Positions 48,317 to 55,522 of a DNA stretch of 55,522 bases are shown in pieces (within the stretch, counting starts at the first letter, position 1; each line of letters opens with the position of its first letter). Made by a program: the position numbers and the translations under genes. The notes below the pieces were generated by a model. That model saw only the letters and a program-made list of their open reading frames with translations. It did not search any database and had not been told where the DNA came from. Origin of the DNA: Burkholderiaceae bacterium (GTDB taxonomy: Bacteria; Pseudomonadota; Gammaproteobacteria; Burkholderiales; Burkholderiaceae_E); the NCBI GenBank assembly GCA_016710525.1, contig JADJVQ010000034.1:1-55522 (forward strand). Reading direction: 5' to 3'.

Positions 48317-49312
48317 ATGATCCCGCAAAATCTCCCGGAACCGCTGTTGCAGAAGATCGTTCGCCGCATCCATAGCGAGTCCGAACTCAATGGCTGCATG
48401 ATCGGCTATTCGCACATGGGCCATGAACGCGTGCTGCACAAGGGCGTCATCCCCACACGCAACATGCTCGAGAAGTTCGTGATGGTTCAACACGTGACGG
48501 TTCCGCCGCGCACCCGCAAGCCCCCGCCGAAGACGGCGACGCCCGACAACATCAGCCGTTTTGGTCCCGAGATGATCGGCGTTGGATGCAGTCTCATGTG
48601 CTTCGCGTTTTCGGTCGCCGCGGTGGGTGGTGGTGCGGTCCTGACTCCCGAAACCGGGCCCGTCGGCGCCTTGGTGGCGGTCGCCGGCTGGACGGGTCTC
48701 GTGAGCTCCGGAGTTCAGACCTACAACGGAGTTGCCCGTCTCTGGCAGATCGCGGTCGACCCGTACGGCCACGAACTGGCCGAATGGGACGAAGAGCCCC
48801 ACTATGCCAACGCAATCGTCTTGGTGGATTTTCTCGGCTGTGCCGGTTCCATCGTCGCGATTGGCGCATCGGCGCCCCTCTTCTTCAAGATCCTTCAAAC
48901 ACGCGGCTCGCTGCGCAACGTCACCCCCGCCATGCTCAAGGCCATGTCGAAGCCGGAACGCGAACAGAAGTTGCGCAAGGCATACGAGGACATCATCGGT
49001 TCGCCGGGCGGGCGCGAAGAGCTTGCCAAGGCCATGAACGCCGCAAAGATCTCGATCGGCGGCCTCGGAAAGGCACGCCATTCCGGCAAGGTCGCTGGCG
49101 TTATTTCGGAAGTCGCTCGCAACCGTCTGCGACAAGGCATCACCGAGGAGCTGATTTCCGCGATCGGTCCGGGGTTCAGCCTGATGCCCGCCGCCCTGGC
49201 CGGCTCGGCGAGCGGCTATGTCAATCGGGTCGCGACTGGCGGCCCGCTAGATCCCGGCTTCGCCTGGCTTTGGGGCGAGGTCAACATACACGTGCTTCAC
49301 CGCGGTTCATGA
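48317..49312 (+). CDS. Membrane-associated protein of unknown function
   Basis: A 331-residue protein from ATG 48317, which overlaps a preceding TGA. I do not recognise a family. The first 80 residues are soluble (LLQKIVRRIHSESELNGCMI, GYSHMGHERVLHKGVIPTR). Two hydrophobic segments follow at about 87-108 (IGVGCSLMCFAFSVAAVGGG) and 113-135 (GPVGALVAVAGWTGLVSSG), then a third at about 165-190 (ANAIVLVDFLGCAGSIVAIG). A long polar region with conserved-looking KPEREQKLRKAYEDIIGSPG follows, and the C-terminus is again hydrophobic. Its layout recalls proteins linked to polymorphic toxin or secretion loci, but nothing in the context confirms that. Its end overlaps the converging MFS gene by six bases. 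Confidence 0.7.
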   Translation: MIPQNLPEPLLQKIVRRIHSESELNGCMIGYSHMGHERVLHKGVIPTRNMLEKFVMVQHVTVPPRTRKPPPKTATPDNISRFGPEMIGVGCSLMCFAFSVAAVGGGAVLTPETGPVGALVAVAGWTGLVSSGVQTYNGVARLWQIAVDPYGHELAEWDEEPHYANAIVLVDFLGCAGSIVAIGASAPLFFKILQTRGSLRNVTPAMLKAMSKPEREQKLRKAYEDIIGSPGGREELAKAMNAAKISIGGLGKARHSGKVAGVISEVARNRLRQGITEELISAIGPGFSLMPAALAGSASGYVNRVATGGPLDPGFAWLWGEVNIHVLHRGS

Positions 49313-50530
49313 GCGCCTGAAATGCGCGCTCTCTGGCGCGAAGCGCCAAAAAACCAGCGCCATCGCCGAGATGGCGATCGAGCAGAAGATCAGCGCCACT
49401 TTGGGCCCGGCGATATCGCTCAGCAGGCCCAGCCCGATCGGCCCGACCACATAGCCCAGGTCCGATAGCGCCCGATACAGGCTCATCGCCGCTGCATTCA
49501 TACCGGGCGGGGCGTTGTCGGCGGCATAGGCCGCGGGGGCCGCGCCGGTGACCGCGGAGGCGATGCCCCATACGATGCAGGCCGCGCCGAATTGCAGTCC
49601 CGTCGCGGCGAACCAGTAGCCGAAGAAGGACACGCCGGTGAGCAGGGCCGCGGCGACGATGAGCGGCTTGCGCCCGAAGCGGTCGGCGATCATGCCCGAG
49701 GGATAGGTGGCGAGCAGACCGAAGAGGCTGCCCAAGGCCATGCCGCCGCCGATCTGGCCCGCGCCCAGGCCCAGGCTTTGCGCCGCGACCAGCGGCACCA
49801 CATTGAAGAGCCCGCCCGTGCGCACGATCGCATGCATGAAACCCATCAGGCAGACCAGCATGAATCCCACCTTGGTGGTCATCAGCCGCAGCTGCTCGCG
49901 AAACAGCGGCGGGCGAGAGGGTCCTGCGTCGCGGCCCGATGCATATTCGCGGGTCTCGGGCACCAGGAACCAGGCGATCGCCCCGACGATGAGCGCGGCC
50001 AGCGCATTGGCGATGAACGGAGTGCCCAGCCCATAGCGCTCGGCGAGCATGCCGCCCGGAAACGGCCCGACCCCGACCGCGAACAGGAAACATCCCTGGT
50101 ACACGGCCATCATGCGGCCACGGCGCGCGGGCGTGCTGATGTCGGCCAGCACCACCGAGCCGATCGTCACCACCACGCCGGCACTCAGGCCGGCCACGAA
50201 GCGGGCCAGCAGGAATTCGGGGAAGGCGCCAGCGTAGGCCGACCAGACATTGCCGAGCACGCCGAGCAGCCCGCCCAGGGCGAGCGCCGGTCGGCGCCCG
50301 AGACGGTCGGCCATGCGCCCCGCGGGCACCGCGCTGACGAAACGCGCCGCGCCGAAGACGGCGACAGTGGCGCCGATGGCCGAGACCGACACGCCGAAGG
50401 AACTGGCGTACAGCGGCAGCACGGGAATGACCGCCCCGAAGCCGAGCTGGTTGACGAAGATGATCGCGCACATCCACGCCAGCACCCGGCGTTCGTTGAA
50501 TCGATTGCTGTCGGGTGGCATCACCGGCAT
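49307..50530 (-). CDS. MFS transporter
   Basis: A 407-residue transporter with about 12 membrane segments. The MFS signature between TM2 and TM3 is GRMADRLGRRPALALGG, and its repeat in the second half is GMIADRFGRKPLIVAAALL. TM5 has the antiporter-like AVGVGPFPGGMLAERYG. It is in the drug:H+ antiporter-like group (DHA1), so efflux of a hydrophobic or organic-acid substrate is likely. Start ATG 50530 (MPVMPPDSNRFNERRVLAWM) lies five bases from a poly-G tract, so the true promoter and any upstream partner cannot be trusted. Confidence 0.92.
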   Translation of the reverse strand: MPVMPPDSNRFNERRVLAWMCAIIFVNQLGFGAVIPVLPLYASSFGVSVSAIGATVAVFGAARFVSAVPAGRMADRLGRRPALALGGLLGVLGNVWSAYAGAFPEFLLARFVAGLSAGVVVTIGSVVLADISTPARRGRMMAVYQGCFLFAVGVGPFPGGMLAERYGLGTPFIANALAALIVGAIAWFLVPETREYASGRDAGPSRPPLFREQLRLMTTKVGFMLVCLMGFMHAIVRTGGLFNVVPLVAAQSLGLGAGQIGGGMALGSLFGLLATYPSGMIADRFGRKPLIVAAALLTGVSFFGYWFAATGLQFGAACIVWGIASAVTGAAPAAYAADNAPPGMNAAAMSLYRALSDLGYVVGPIGLGLLSDIAGPKVALIFCSIAISAMALVFWRFAPESAHFRRS

Positions 50531-50535
50531 CTCAT

Positions 50536-50590
<55 letters not shown>

Positions 50591-50644
50591 CGGGTGGACA
50601 GCGACTCTCGCCGAGTAGGCGGCGGGCGCGCGCCTGCCGGCGGC

Positions 50645-51787
50645 TCACAGCTTGCGGGCGATCAGCTCGCGCTGCACCTCGCTGGTTCCGCCATAGATGC
50701 GGTTGACCCGATAGTCGACGAAGGCGCGCGCCACCGGGTACTCCAGCATGTAGCCATAGCCGCCGTGCAGCTGGACCATCGTGTCCAGCGCGCTGCCCAG
50801 CGACTCGGTCGAATACAGCTTGGCGATCGCGGCCTCCTCCAGCGTCAGGCGACGGCGCAGATGCTCGGCCAGATAGTGATCGATCATCAGGCGCACGGCG
50901 GTGCACTGCGCCTTCATGTCGGCCAGCTTGAACTTGGTGTTCTGGAAGTCCCACACCGTCTGGCCGAAGGCACGGCGCTCCTTCACGTAATCGATCGTGT
51001 GCTGCAGGGTGGCCTCGTAGGCCGCGGCCGCGCCCACCGCGATCATGAAGCGCTCCTGGGGCAGTTCCTGCATCAGCGCGTACATGCCCTTGCCTTCTTC
51101 GCCCAGCAGGTTGGTCGCGGGCACCCGCACATCGTCGAAGAACATCTCCGCGGTATCGGCCGCCTGCTGGCCGACCTTGTCGAGCTTGCGGCCGCGCCGA
51201 AAGCCCGGTCGGTCGGCCTCCACCAGGAGCAGGCTCATCGCCTTCGAGCCGGTCAGGTTGGGATCCGTCTTGCACACCACGATCACGAGGTCGCACTGCA
51301 GGCCATTGCTGATGAAGGTCTTCGCGCCGTTGATCACGTACTCGTCGCCGTCGCGACGAGCGGTGGTCCGCACGCCTTTCAGGTCGCTGCCGGTGCCCGG
51401 TTCGGTCATCGCGATGGCCAGCATCGTCTCGCCGCTGGCCGCGCGCGGCAGCCAGTGCCGCTTCTGCGCATCGCTGCCCAGGCGCTGGATGTAGGGCGCG
51501 ATGATGTCCGAGTGCATGCCGAAGCTGATGCCGTTCAGCCCGAGATAGGCCGTCTCCTCGGCCAGCACCGCGGCATGGCCGAAGTCGCCGTCGCCACCGC
51601 CATATTCGCCGGGCATGGTCGGACACAACAGGCCTTCGCGTCCGGCCTTGCGCCACAGTTCGCGGTCGACCCGGCCGGCCCGATTCCAGTCGGCCATGTG
51701 CGGCACCGCCTCGCGCTCGAGGAAGCGGCGCACCGTGGTGCGGAACATTTCATGGTCTTCGCGGAAGACAGTACGTTGGACCTGCAT
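50645..51787 (-). CDS. Acyl-CoA dehydrogenase
   Basis: A 380-residue flavoenzyme from ATG 51787 behind AGGAG. Landmarks are AIAMTEPGTGSDLKGVRTTA (FAD/substrate site), FISNGLQCDLVIVVCKT, LGEEGKGMYALMQELPQERF (with the helix of the family's middle domain), VKERRAFGQTVWDFQNTKFK and the C-terminal FAD-binding end RIYGGTSEVQRELIARKL. It oxidises an acyl-CoA to the trans-2-enoyl-CoA, passing electrons to ETF. It matches the group annotated as long-chain or medium-chain acyl-CoA dehydrogenases; the chain length is not predictable. It stands next to the MFS gene across the poly-G tract. Confidence 0.93.
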   Translation of the reverse strand: MQVQRTVFREDHEMFRTTVRRFLEREAVPHMADWNRAGRVDRELWRKAGREGLLCPTMPGEYGGGDGDFGHAAVLAEETAYLGLNGISFGMHSDIIAPYIQRLGSDAQKRHWLPRAASGETMLAIAMTEPGTGSDLKGVRTTARRDGDEYVINGAKTFISNGLQCDLVIVVCKTDPNLTGSKAMSLLLVEADRPGFRRGRKLDKVGQQAADTAEMFFDDVRVPATNLLGEEGKGMYALMQELPQERFMIAVGAAAAYEATLQHTIDYVKERRAFGQTVWDFQNTKFKLADMKAQCTAVRLMIDHYLAEHLRRRLTLEEAAIAKLYSTESLGSALDTMVQLHGGYGYMLEYPVARAFVDYRVNRIYGGTSEVQRELIARKL

Positions 51788-51995
51788 GACGACTCCTGAA
51801 ATTTGGGGGGCTGGCCGAACTTTACAGGGGGCGCGGTCGATTCGAGCGCAGCCGGGTAGGCGAGCGCCACGCAGGGTAGCCGGCATCCAGAAATTCGGGC
51901 GCGAAACCTTTATGCGCGAACTTCCCCGAGATCCGATCAATGATTGACAATCTCCCCCAGCAGCTTGATTCCGACGAGCTGTCGGGGAGCACGCT

Positions 51996-52532
51996 TTGCC
52001 TAATTTCTCGACCGCGACACGCTCGGACCCGCAGCTGCGAAGAAAGCAACTGCCACGCGTGATCTGGATCGTGCTGCTAGTCCCGGTCATCGTTTGCGCG
52101 CTTCTGTATGGCTATTACTTCCTTGCCCATCAGATCGTCCATCCGGTCCCAGTGGTGGGTGTCCTGAAGAACGCTTCGTGTCAAGGAGGATCGATCAGCC
52201 GCCAGGGGGCGAAAACCAGCATCGTCTACCTGCGCAAGATCTACGAGTTTCCGAGCCGATCCAGGACTCTGAGCAATGCCGCAACGTCCGGCCCGAGAAC
52301 GGATGAGATCAGCGAATTCACTGAGTACGATCGTGCGGCAGACTGTGAATCTGCGGCACTGAGCCTCGAAATCGGATCGCAGAGAACCGTCTGGGCCGGA
52401 GAGAACCCGATGACTGACCGGTTCCGCGCCCGCCTGAGCGCCGAGCGGACCTATCCGCCAGTAGCGCTTCTCTGGGTACCGGTTTGCATCGCAGCGCTTG
52501 TGCGCTGGGCGTGGCGCCGGGCCGTGCGATAG
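51996..52532 (+). CDS. Small membrane protein of unknown function
   Basis: A 178-residue frame starting at TTG 51996; no ATG start lies at its 5' end. Two hydrophobic segments are visible, IWIVLLVPVIVCALLYGYYF at about 23-42 and VALLWVPVCIAALVRWAW near the C-terminus. The periplasmic or cytosolic loop between them has YEFPSRSRTLSN and one Cys pair. The layout (membrane, soluble beta-loop, membrane) resembles DUF3592-like proteins, but I do not claim it. Function unknown. Confidence 0.6.
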   Translation: MPNFSTATRSDPQLRRKQLPRVIWIVLLVPVIVCALLYGYYFLAHQIVHPVPVVGVLKNASCQGGSISRQGAKTSIVYLRKIYEFPSRSRTLSNAATSGPRTDEISEFTEYDRAADCESAALSLEIGSQRTVWAGENPMTDRFRARLSAERTYPPVALLWVPVCIAALVRWAWRRAVR

Positions 52533-52754
52533 ATCCGACAGTCCACTGTCTCGGCACGGTGCCGGCCCCCGCCCCGGTCTGGGCGCAACAAACGAAACCC
52601 GGCACCCGCCGCGTTGAAGTCGGTCCGATACAGGCGCCCGCCAAAGTCGAGGCATGGAAGGACCCGCCTGATGGCCACTCGCCACCCCCCTGTCGCGCCC
52701 CAAGCCTGCCGGTCACGCACGGCCGGGCCCTGAACTGCGTTGCCGCAGCACACG

Positions 52755-53678
52755 ATGAGCCGGATTCTCTTTGCCCTGCTGATGCTCTTGAATGTGGCCG
52801 CCCTGGGCCTCTGGTTCGTGCTGGGGCTGGCGGCCGCCAAGCCTTCGCACACCCCGGTCGTGTCGGTCGTGGGATTCTTCATGTTGCCCGCGCTGCTGCT
52901 GGGCGGCGTGGTGCTGCTGTACCTGCGCGGGCCCTGGGCGTGGTCGCGGGCACTGGCCATCGGACTCGCCGCATTGCCAGTGCTCATCCTGGCCGCCGGC
53001 GTGCTGCTGGCACGCGGTGTCGCCTGGCACGCGGGCGTCTCGGCCGACGATTGGGGACGGCCGGATCCGGTCGCTCAACAAGGACTGGAGGCCGCCATCG
53101 CCGCACGCGATGCGGTGGCCGTGGGCCGTATCGCGGCCGATCGCTCCGGCCGCCTCAATGATGCGGCGGCGCTGGTGGCCGCGATTCGCCTGCTCGAACG
53201 CGATCCCACCGGCCTGGACCCCCTGCGCGCGCTGCTTCAGGCCGGCTTGAAGCCGGGCGCGAGCAGCACCGGGGAAGCGCCGCTGGAGTCCGCGATTCGC
53301 GTCAGCCGGATCGCTGGCACGGAACCCGTGCGGTTGCTGCTTCAGGCCGGTGCCGACCCCAACTTGCGCAGCGCCACCCAGCCCGCGTGGTTTGCCGCTC
53401 TCGAGCTGCGCACCCATGCCGAGGTGCTGCCGCTGCTCCTCGAGCGGGGCGCGAACCTGCGCGCCGTCGACATGGCCGGCAGCGGCGCGGTGCACTGGGC
53501 GTCGTATCACCAGAACTGGACGGCCACGGCGCTGCTGATCGAACGAGGCGCCGACTGGCAGGCCGTGCAAGCCCAGAACGGCCAGGGCCTGCGCCAGCTG
53601 GTCGAGATGCAATTGCGCCGCACCCCCTCGGACCCGGCCCTTGCGCGGCTCGCCGGGTTGTTGCGGCCCGCACGCTGA
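52755..53678 (+). CDS. Membrane-anchored ankyrin-repeat-like protein
   Basis: A 307-residue protein from ATG 52755. The first 95 residues hold three hydrophobic segments (ILFALLMLLNVAALGLWFVL, VVGFFMLPALLLGGVVLLYL and LAIGLAALPVLILAAGVLLA). The C-terminal two thirds show ankyrin-type helix pairs: RLLLQAGADPNLRSA, VLPLLLERGANLRAVD and ALLIERGADWQAVQAQNGQG. About four repeats are present. Ankyrin repeats bind proteins, so a membrane-linked adaptor is inferred. It precedes two further uncharacterised genes on the same strand (gap of 21 bases to the next). Confidence 0.78.
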   Translation: MSRILFALLMLLNVAALGLWFVLGLAAAKPSHTPVVSVVGFFMLPALLLGGVVLLYLRGPWAWSRALAIGLAALPVLILAAGVLLARGVAWHAGVSADDWGRPDPVAQQGLEAAIAARDAVAVGRIAADRSGRLNDAAALVAAIRLLERDPTGLDPLRALLQAGLKPGASSTGEAPLESAIRVSRIAGTEPVRLLLQAGADPNLRSATQPAWFAALELRTHAEVLPLLLERGANLRAVDMAGSGAVHWASYHQNWTATALLIERGADWQAVQAQNGQGLRQLVEMQLRRTPSDPALARLAGLLRPAR

Positions 53679-53699
53679 GCCGCAGGGCCGCCCTCTCCG

Positions 53700-54701
53700 A
53701 TGGCCCCATTGCCAACGGCACCTCCCATGCCCGCATCGCCCATCGCCGTGCTGGCGCTGCATATCATCGACTCGCGCGCGCCGCAGGACGTTCAGGCGCA
53801 ACTCGAGCGCAATACCGATGCGGTGTTCGCGCCGGTGGACAACGTGGATGATCCCATCCGCTCCGCGGTGCTCCGCTGCGGCACCCTTCAGTACCGGCTG
53901 ACGCTCACGCTGGTCAGCGTGCTGGCGCGGGGCAACGGCTTCCGATTGGACGTGGCGGTGTTTGCGCATGAAGCGCGTGCCGACGAACAGGCGCTGCTGC
54001 GCCACGCGCAGGCCTGGATCGGCGTGTGGACGCACGGGCTGCGGATCTTGCCCGGGCCGCAGCCCGGCGAGGGATCGGCTTCGCGCCTCCAGGCGCTGGC
54101 CGGCGCCTGGCGTGCCGCCGAAGTGCCGCTCGGTCAGATTGCCACCATGCAGCATTCCATTCTGCAGGCGATGCGCGACGGCGCCACCTTGGCGACAGCC
54201 CACAAGGAAGGCGGTTCGAACATCCGCTTCGACGGTCGTCGCTACGAGCACACCGAGTACGGCGAGAACGAATCGATTCGACACTACGCCAGCGATGCGC
54301 AGTTTCTGGACTTCCTGCGCCAGTTCTTCGACTACGAGACGTCGCGTCACGTCTGGCCGGCACGGGTGCCCGAGGTCGACGCATGGCGACTGATCCTGCG
54401 TCGGGTCCGGCCGCCGGGCGGCGGCGTCGCGGCCGGCGGCAGCGCGAATTCCGGCGCCCTGGCACGCCTGAGCTCGCCCGGGGCCGCCGCAGTGGCAGTG
54501 GCTCTGCTGGCCGCCCTGGGCCTGTCCTGCCTGAAGTGGCAACCCAAGGCCGATGCGATGCGTGCCGACCGGCAGCCAGTGCCGGTGCATCGGCTGCCGG
54601 CCGGGCCACCAGCCGGACCGGAAAACAGAGACTGGCAACGCCTGCAAGAGGAGCATCGGCATGCGATCGACACGGCCAGGACCGCGGCCCGCCCGCATTG
54701 A
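53700..54701 (+). CDS. Protein of unknown function with C-terminal membrane segment
   Basis: A 333-residue protein from ATG 53700. I do not recognise a family. The first 250 residues are soluble (VLALHIIDSRAPQDVQAQLE, AVLRCGTLQYRLTLTLVSVL, HTEYGENESIRHYASDAQFL). A single hydrophobic segment lies at about 258-275 (SPGAAAVAVALLAALGLS), followed by a polar tail. The orientation and role are unknown. It follows the ankyrin-repeat gene with 21 bases between, and is followed after 32 bases by another unknown gene on the same strand, so the three are probably one operon. Confidence 0.7.
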   Translation: MAPLPTAPPMPASPIAVLALHIIDSRAPQDVQAQLERNTDAVFAPVDNVDDPIRSAVLRCGTLQYRLTLTLVSVLARGNGFRLDVAVFAHEARADEQALLRHAQAWIGVWTHGLRILPGPQPGEGSASRLQALAGAWRAAEVPLGQIATMQHSILQAMRDGATLATAHKEGGSNIRFDGRRYEHTEYGENESIRHYASDAQFLDFLRQFFDYETSRHVWPARVPEVDAWRLILRRVRPPGGGVAAGGSANSGALARLSSPGAAAVAVALLAALGLSCLKWQPKADAMRADRQPVPVHRLPAGPPAGPENRDWQRLQEEHRHAIDTARTAARPH

Positions 54702-54733
54702 CGCGGTAGGATCGAACGATTCATCCTGACCCG

Positions 54734-55522
54734 ATGACCCGAGCCATCCGACAATTCATGTTCCTCACCTGGCTGGCCGGTGTGTTCGGCCCGGGCGCCG
54801 CGGCCCAGGCGCTGACGGCCGGTCCGTTCACGATCGAGACGCTCGAGCGCAAGATCGGTGCGGGCGGGTTCCCCAACACCTCGGCCAATCCGTTCAAACG
54901 AACCCAGCTGAGCACGTATCGCGTCCTGCACAAGGGCCAGGCGATCGAACTGCCGGGCACCCGTCCCGATCGCGGCGGTCCGTGGTGGGAGGTTCGCGTG
55001 CTCGCCGATGCTCCCCAGCCTGCCCTGCTGCTGCTGGAAACCGGAGCCTTCCTGCTGATCGAAACCGACGGTCAGCCTCAGGTGATCGAACTGGCGCCCC
55101 GCCTGAGCGCACGCACCCAGTGGCAGTGGCTGGATGCGCCGCAAGGCCAGCCAGGCCCGATCGCGATCGTCGGCCTGGCGAATCGCGAGGGCCAGCCACA
55201 CGAACTGTCCGGCGGGCGCTGGTTGTCGGTGTACGGGAAGGCGGTGCTGGATGTCAAAACGCTGGCTGTGCATCGCTACACGCTCAACAGCACCGCGGTG
55301 CTGGATCAGCTGCAGCGCTACTACGCGGCCGAAAAGCCCATGCTTGCGTTTTCGCCCGGAGGCACCCAGTTCGTGGTGAAGGGCGAACGTGACCGGCCGG
55401 GCGAACCCGATCCGATCAAGCGATTCGAGCACGCGTTCGTCGCCTTCGACTTTGCGCGGCAGACCGGCACGGTCCTGCCCATCGATCCGGCGGCATGGCG
55501 GCTGCAGGGCCCGCAGGACATC
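54734..55522 (+). CDS. Secreted protein of unknown function (3' end outside window)
   Basis: An uninterrupted frame of 263 codons from ATG 54734 to the window edge. The start MTRAIRQFMFLTWLAGVFGP then GAAAQA is a signal peptide with a likely cleavage after AQA. The mature sequence is beta-rich (LSTYRVLHKGQAIELPG, PWWEVRVLADAPQPALLLLE, VVKGERDRPGEPDPIKRFEH, AFVAFDFARQTGTVLPIDPA). It matches no family I know. It lies 32 bases after the previous unknown gene and is probably the third gene of that operon. Confidence 0.65.
   Translation, partial: MTRAIRQFMFLTWLAGVFGPGAAAQALTAGPFTIETLERKIGAGGFPNTSANPFKRTQLSTYRVLHKGQAIELPGTRPDRGGPWWEVRVLADAPQPALLLLETGAFLLIETDGQPQVIELAPRLSARTQWQWLDAPQGQPGPIAIVGLANREGQPHELSGGRWLSVYGKAVLDVKTLAVHRYTLNSTAVLDQLQRYYAAEKPMLAFSPGGTQFVVKGERDRPGEPDPIKRFEHAFVAFDFARQTGTVLPIDPAAWRLQGPQDI

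Noticed and set aside
52713..54698. Minus-strand frame of 661 codons opposite the ankyrin and unknown genes
   Set aside because: It has mirror-frame composition; the plus-strand genes have membrane segments, ankyrin patterns and short regular spacing.

Overview
The window is high-GC, gene-dense DNA of a betaproteobacterium, most likely Burkholderiales. The evidence is several Bug/TctC-type periplasmic binding proteins without their TctAB membrane partners, three PEP-CTERM (exosortase-sorted) proteins, RTX proteins, and many short-chain acid, acyl-CoA and LysR/TetR-controlled catabolic genes. No rRNA, tRNA or CRISPR array was seen.

Layout. 1-5655 (minus) is one giant RTX-type calcium-binding protein, cut by the window edge and split by three single-base frameshifts. 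5656-9600 is a scrap zone: an internally deleted IS3-family element with long inverted ends, a decayed Bug gene, a YdhR-like monooxygenase with an intact Bug gene, and a ParE/RelE tail. 9615-14455 carries three PEP-CTERM genes, two of them behind textbook sigma-54 promoters. Between them lie an IS91 scrap, an SDR oxidoreductase, a frameshifted HEPN plus LOTUS (OST-HTH) protein and YjdM/PhnA. 14700-21810 is rich in toxin-antitoxin loci: an intact Phd/RelE pair, an intact VapBC pair and a decayed ParDE pair, each with its own palindromic operator. Small enzymes, a third Bug protein and a DnaJ-like protein sit among them.

21854-29527 holds a MaoC-like protein, an IS3 scrap, an NTF2-like protein and a flavin monooxygenase. 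Then comes a tight three-gene unit: RTX M10 metallopeptidase, DUF1800 lipoprotein and Tat-exported DUF1501 protein. 29574-37306 holds a B3-like metallo-beta-lactamase, a LysR regulator divergent from a mandelate-racemase-like enolase, and a TetR regulator divergent from an operon of a medium-chain reductase, two alpha/beta hydrolases and an SCP2-like protein. 37349-44416 holds a thioesterase, an Old Yellow Enzyme with a TetR gene, and a divergent operon of acyl-CoA ligase, a molybdopterin oxidoreductase and an enoyl-CoA hydratase.

44552-47939 is a PLD-helicase-DUF3427 protein behind a truncated Fic N-terminus. The rest is an unknown membrane protein, an MFS transporter, an acyl-CoA dehydrogenase and four uncharacterised proteins, the last running off the end.

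Sequence quality matters here. Five single-base frameshifts interrupt otherwise well-conserved frames, most of them at G or C runs. Two almost pure G tracts (about 16270-16442 and 50536-50590) look like base-calling or assembly artefacts. Gene order across those tracts should be treated with caution.
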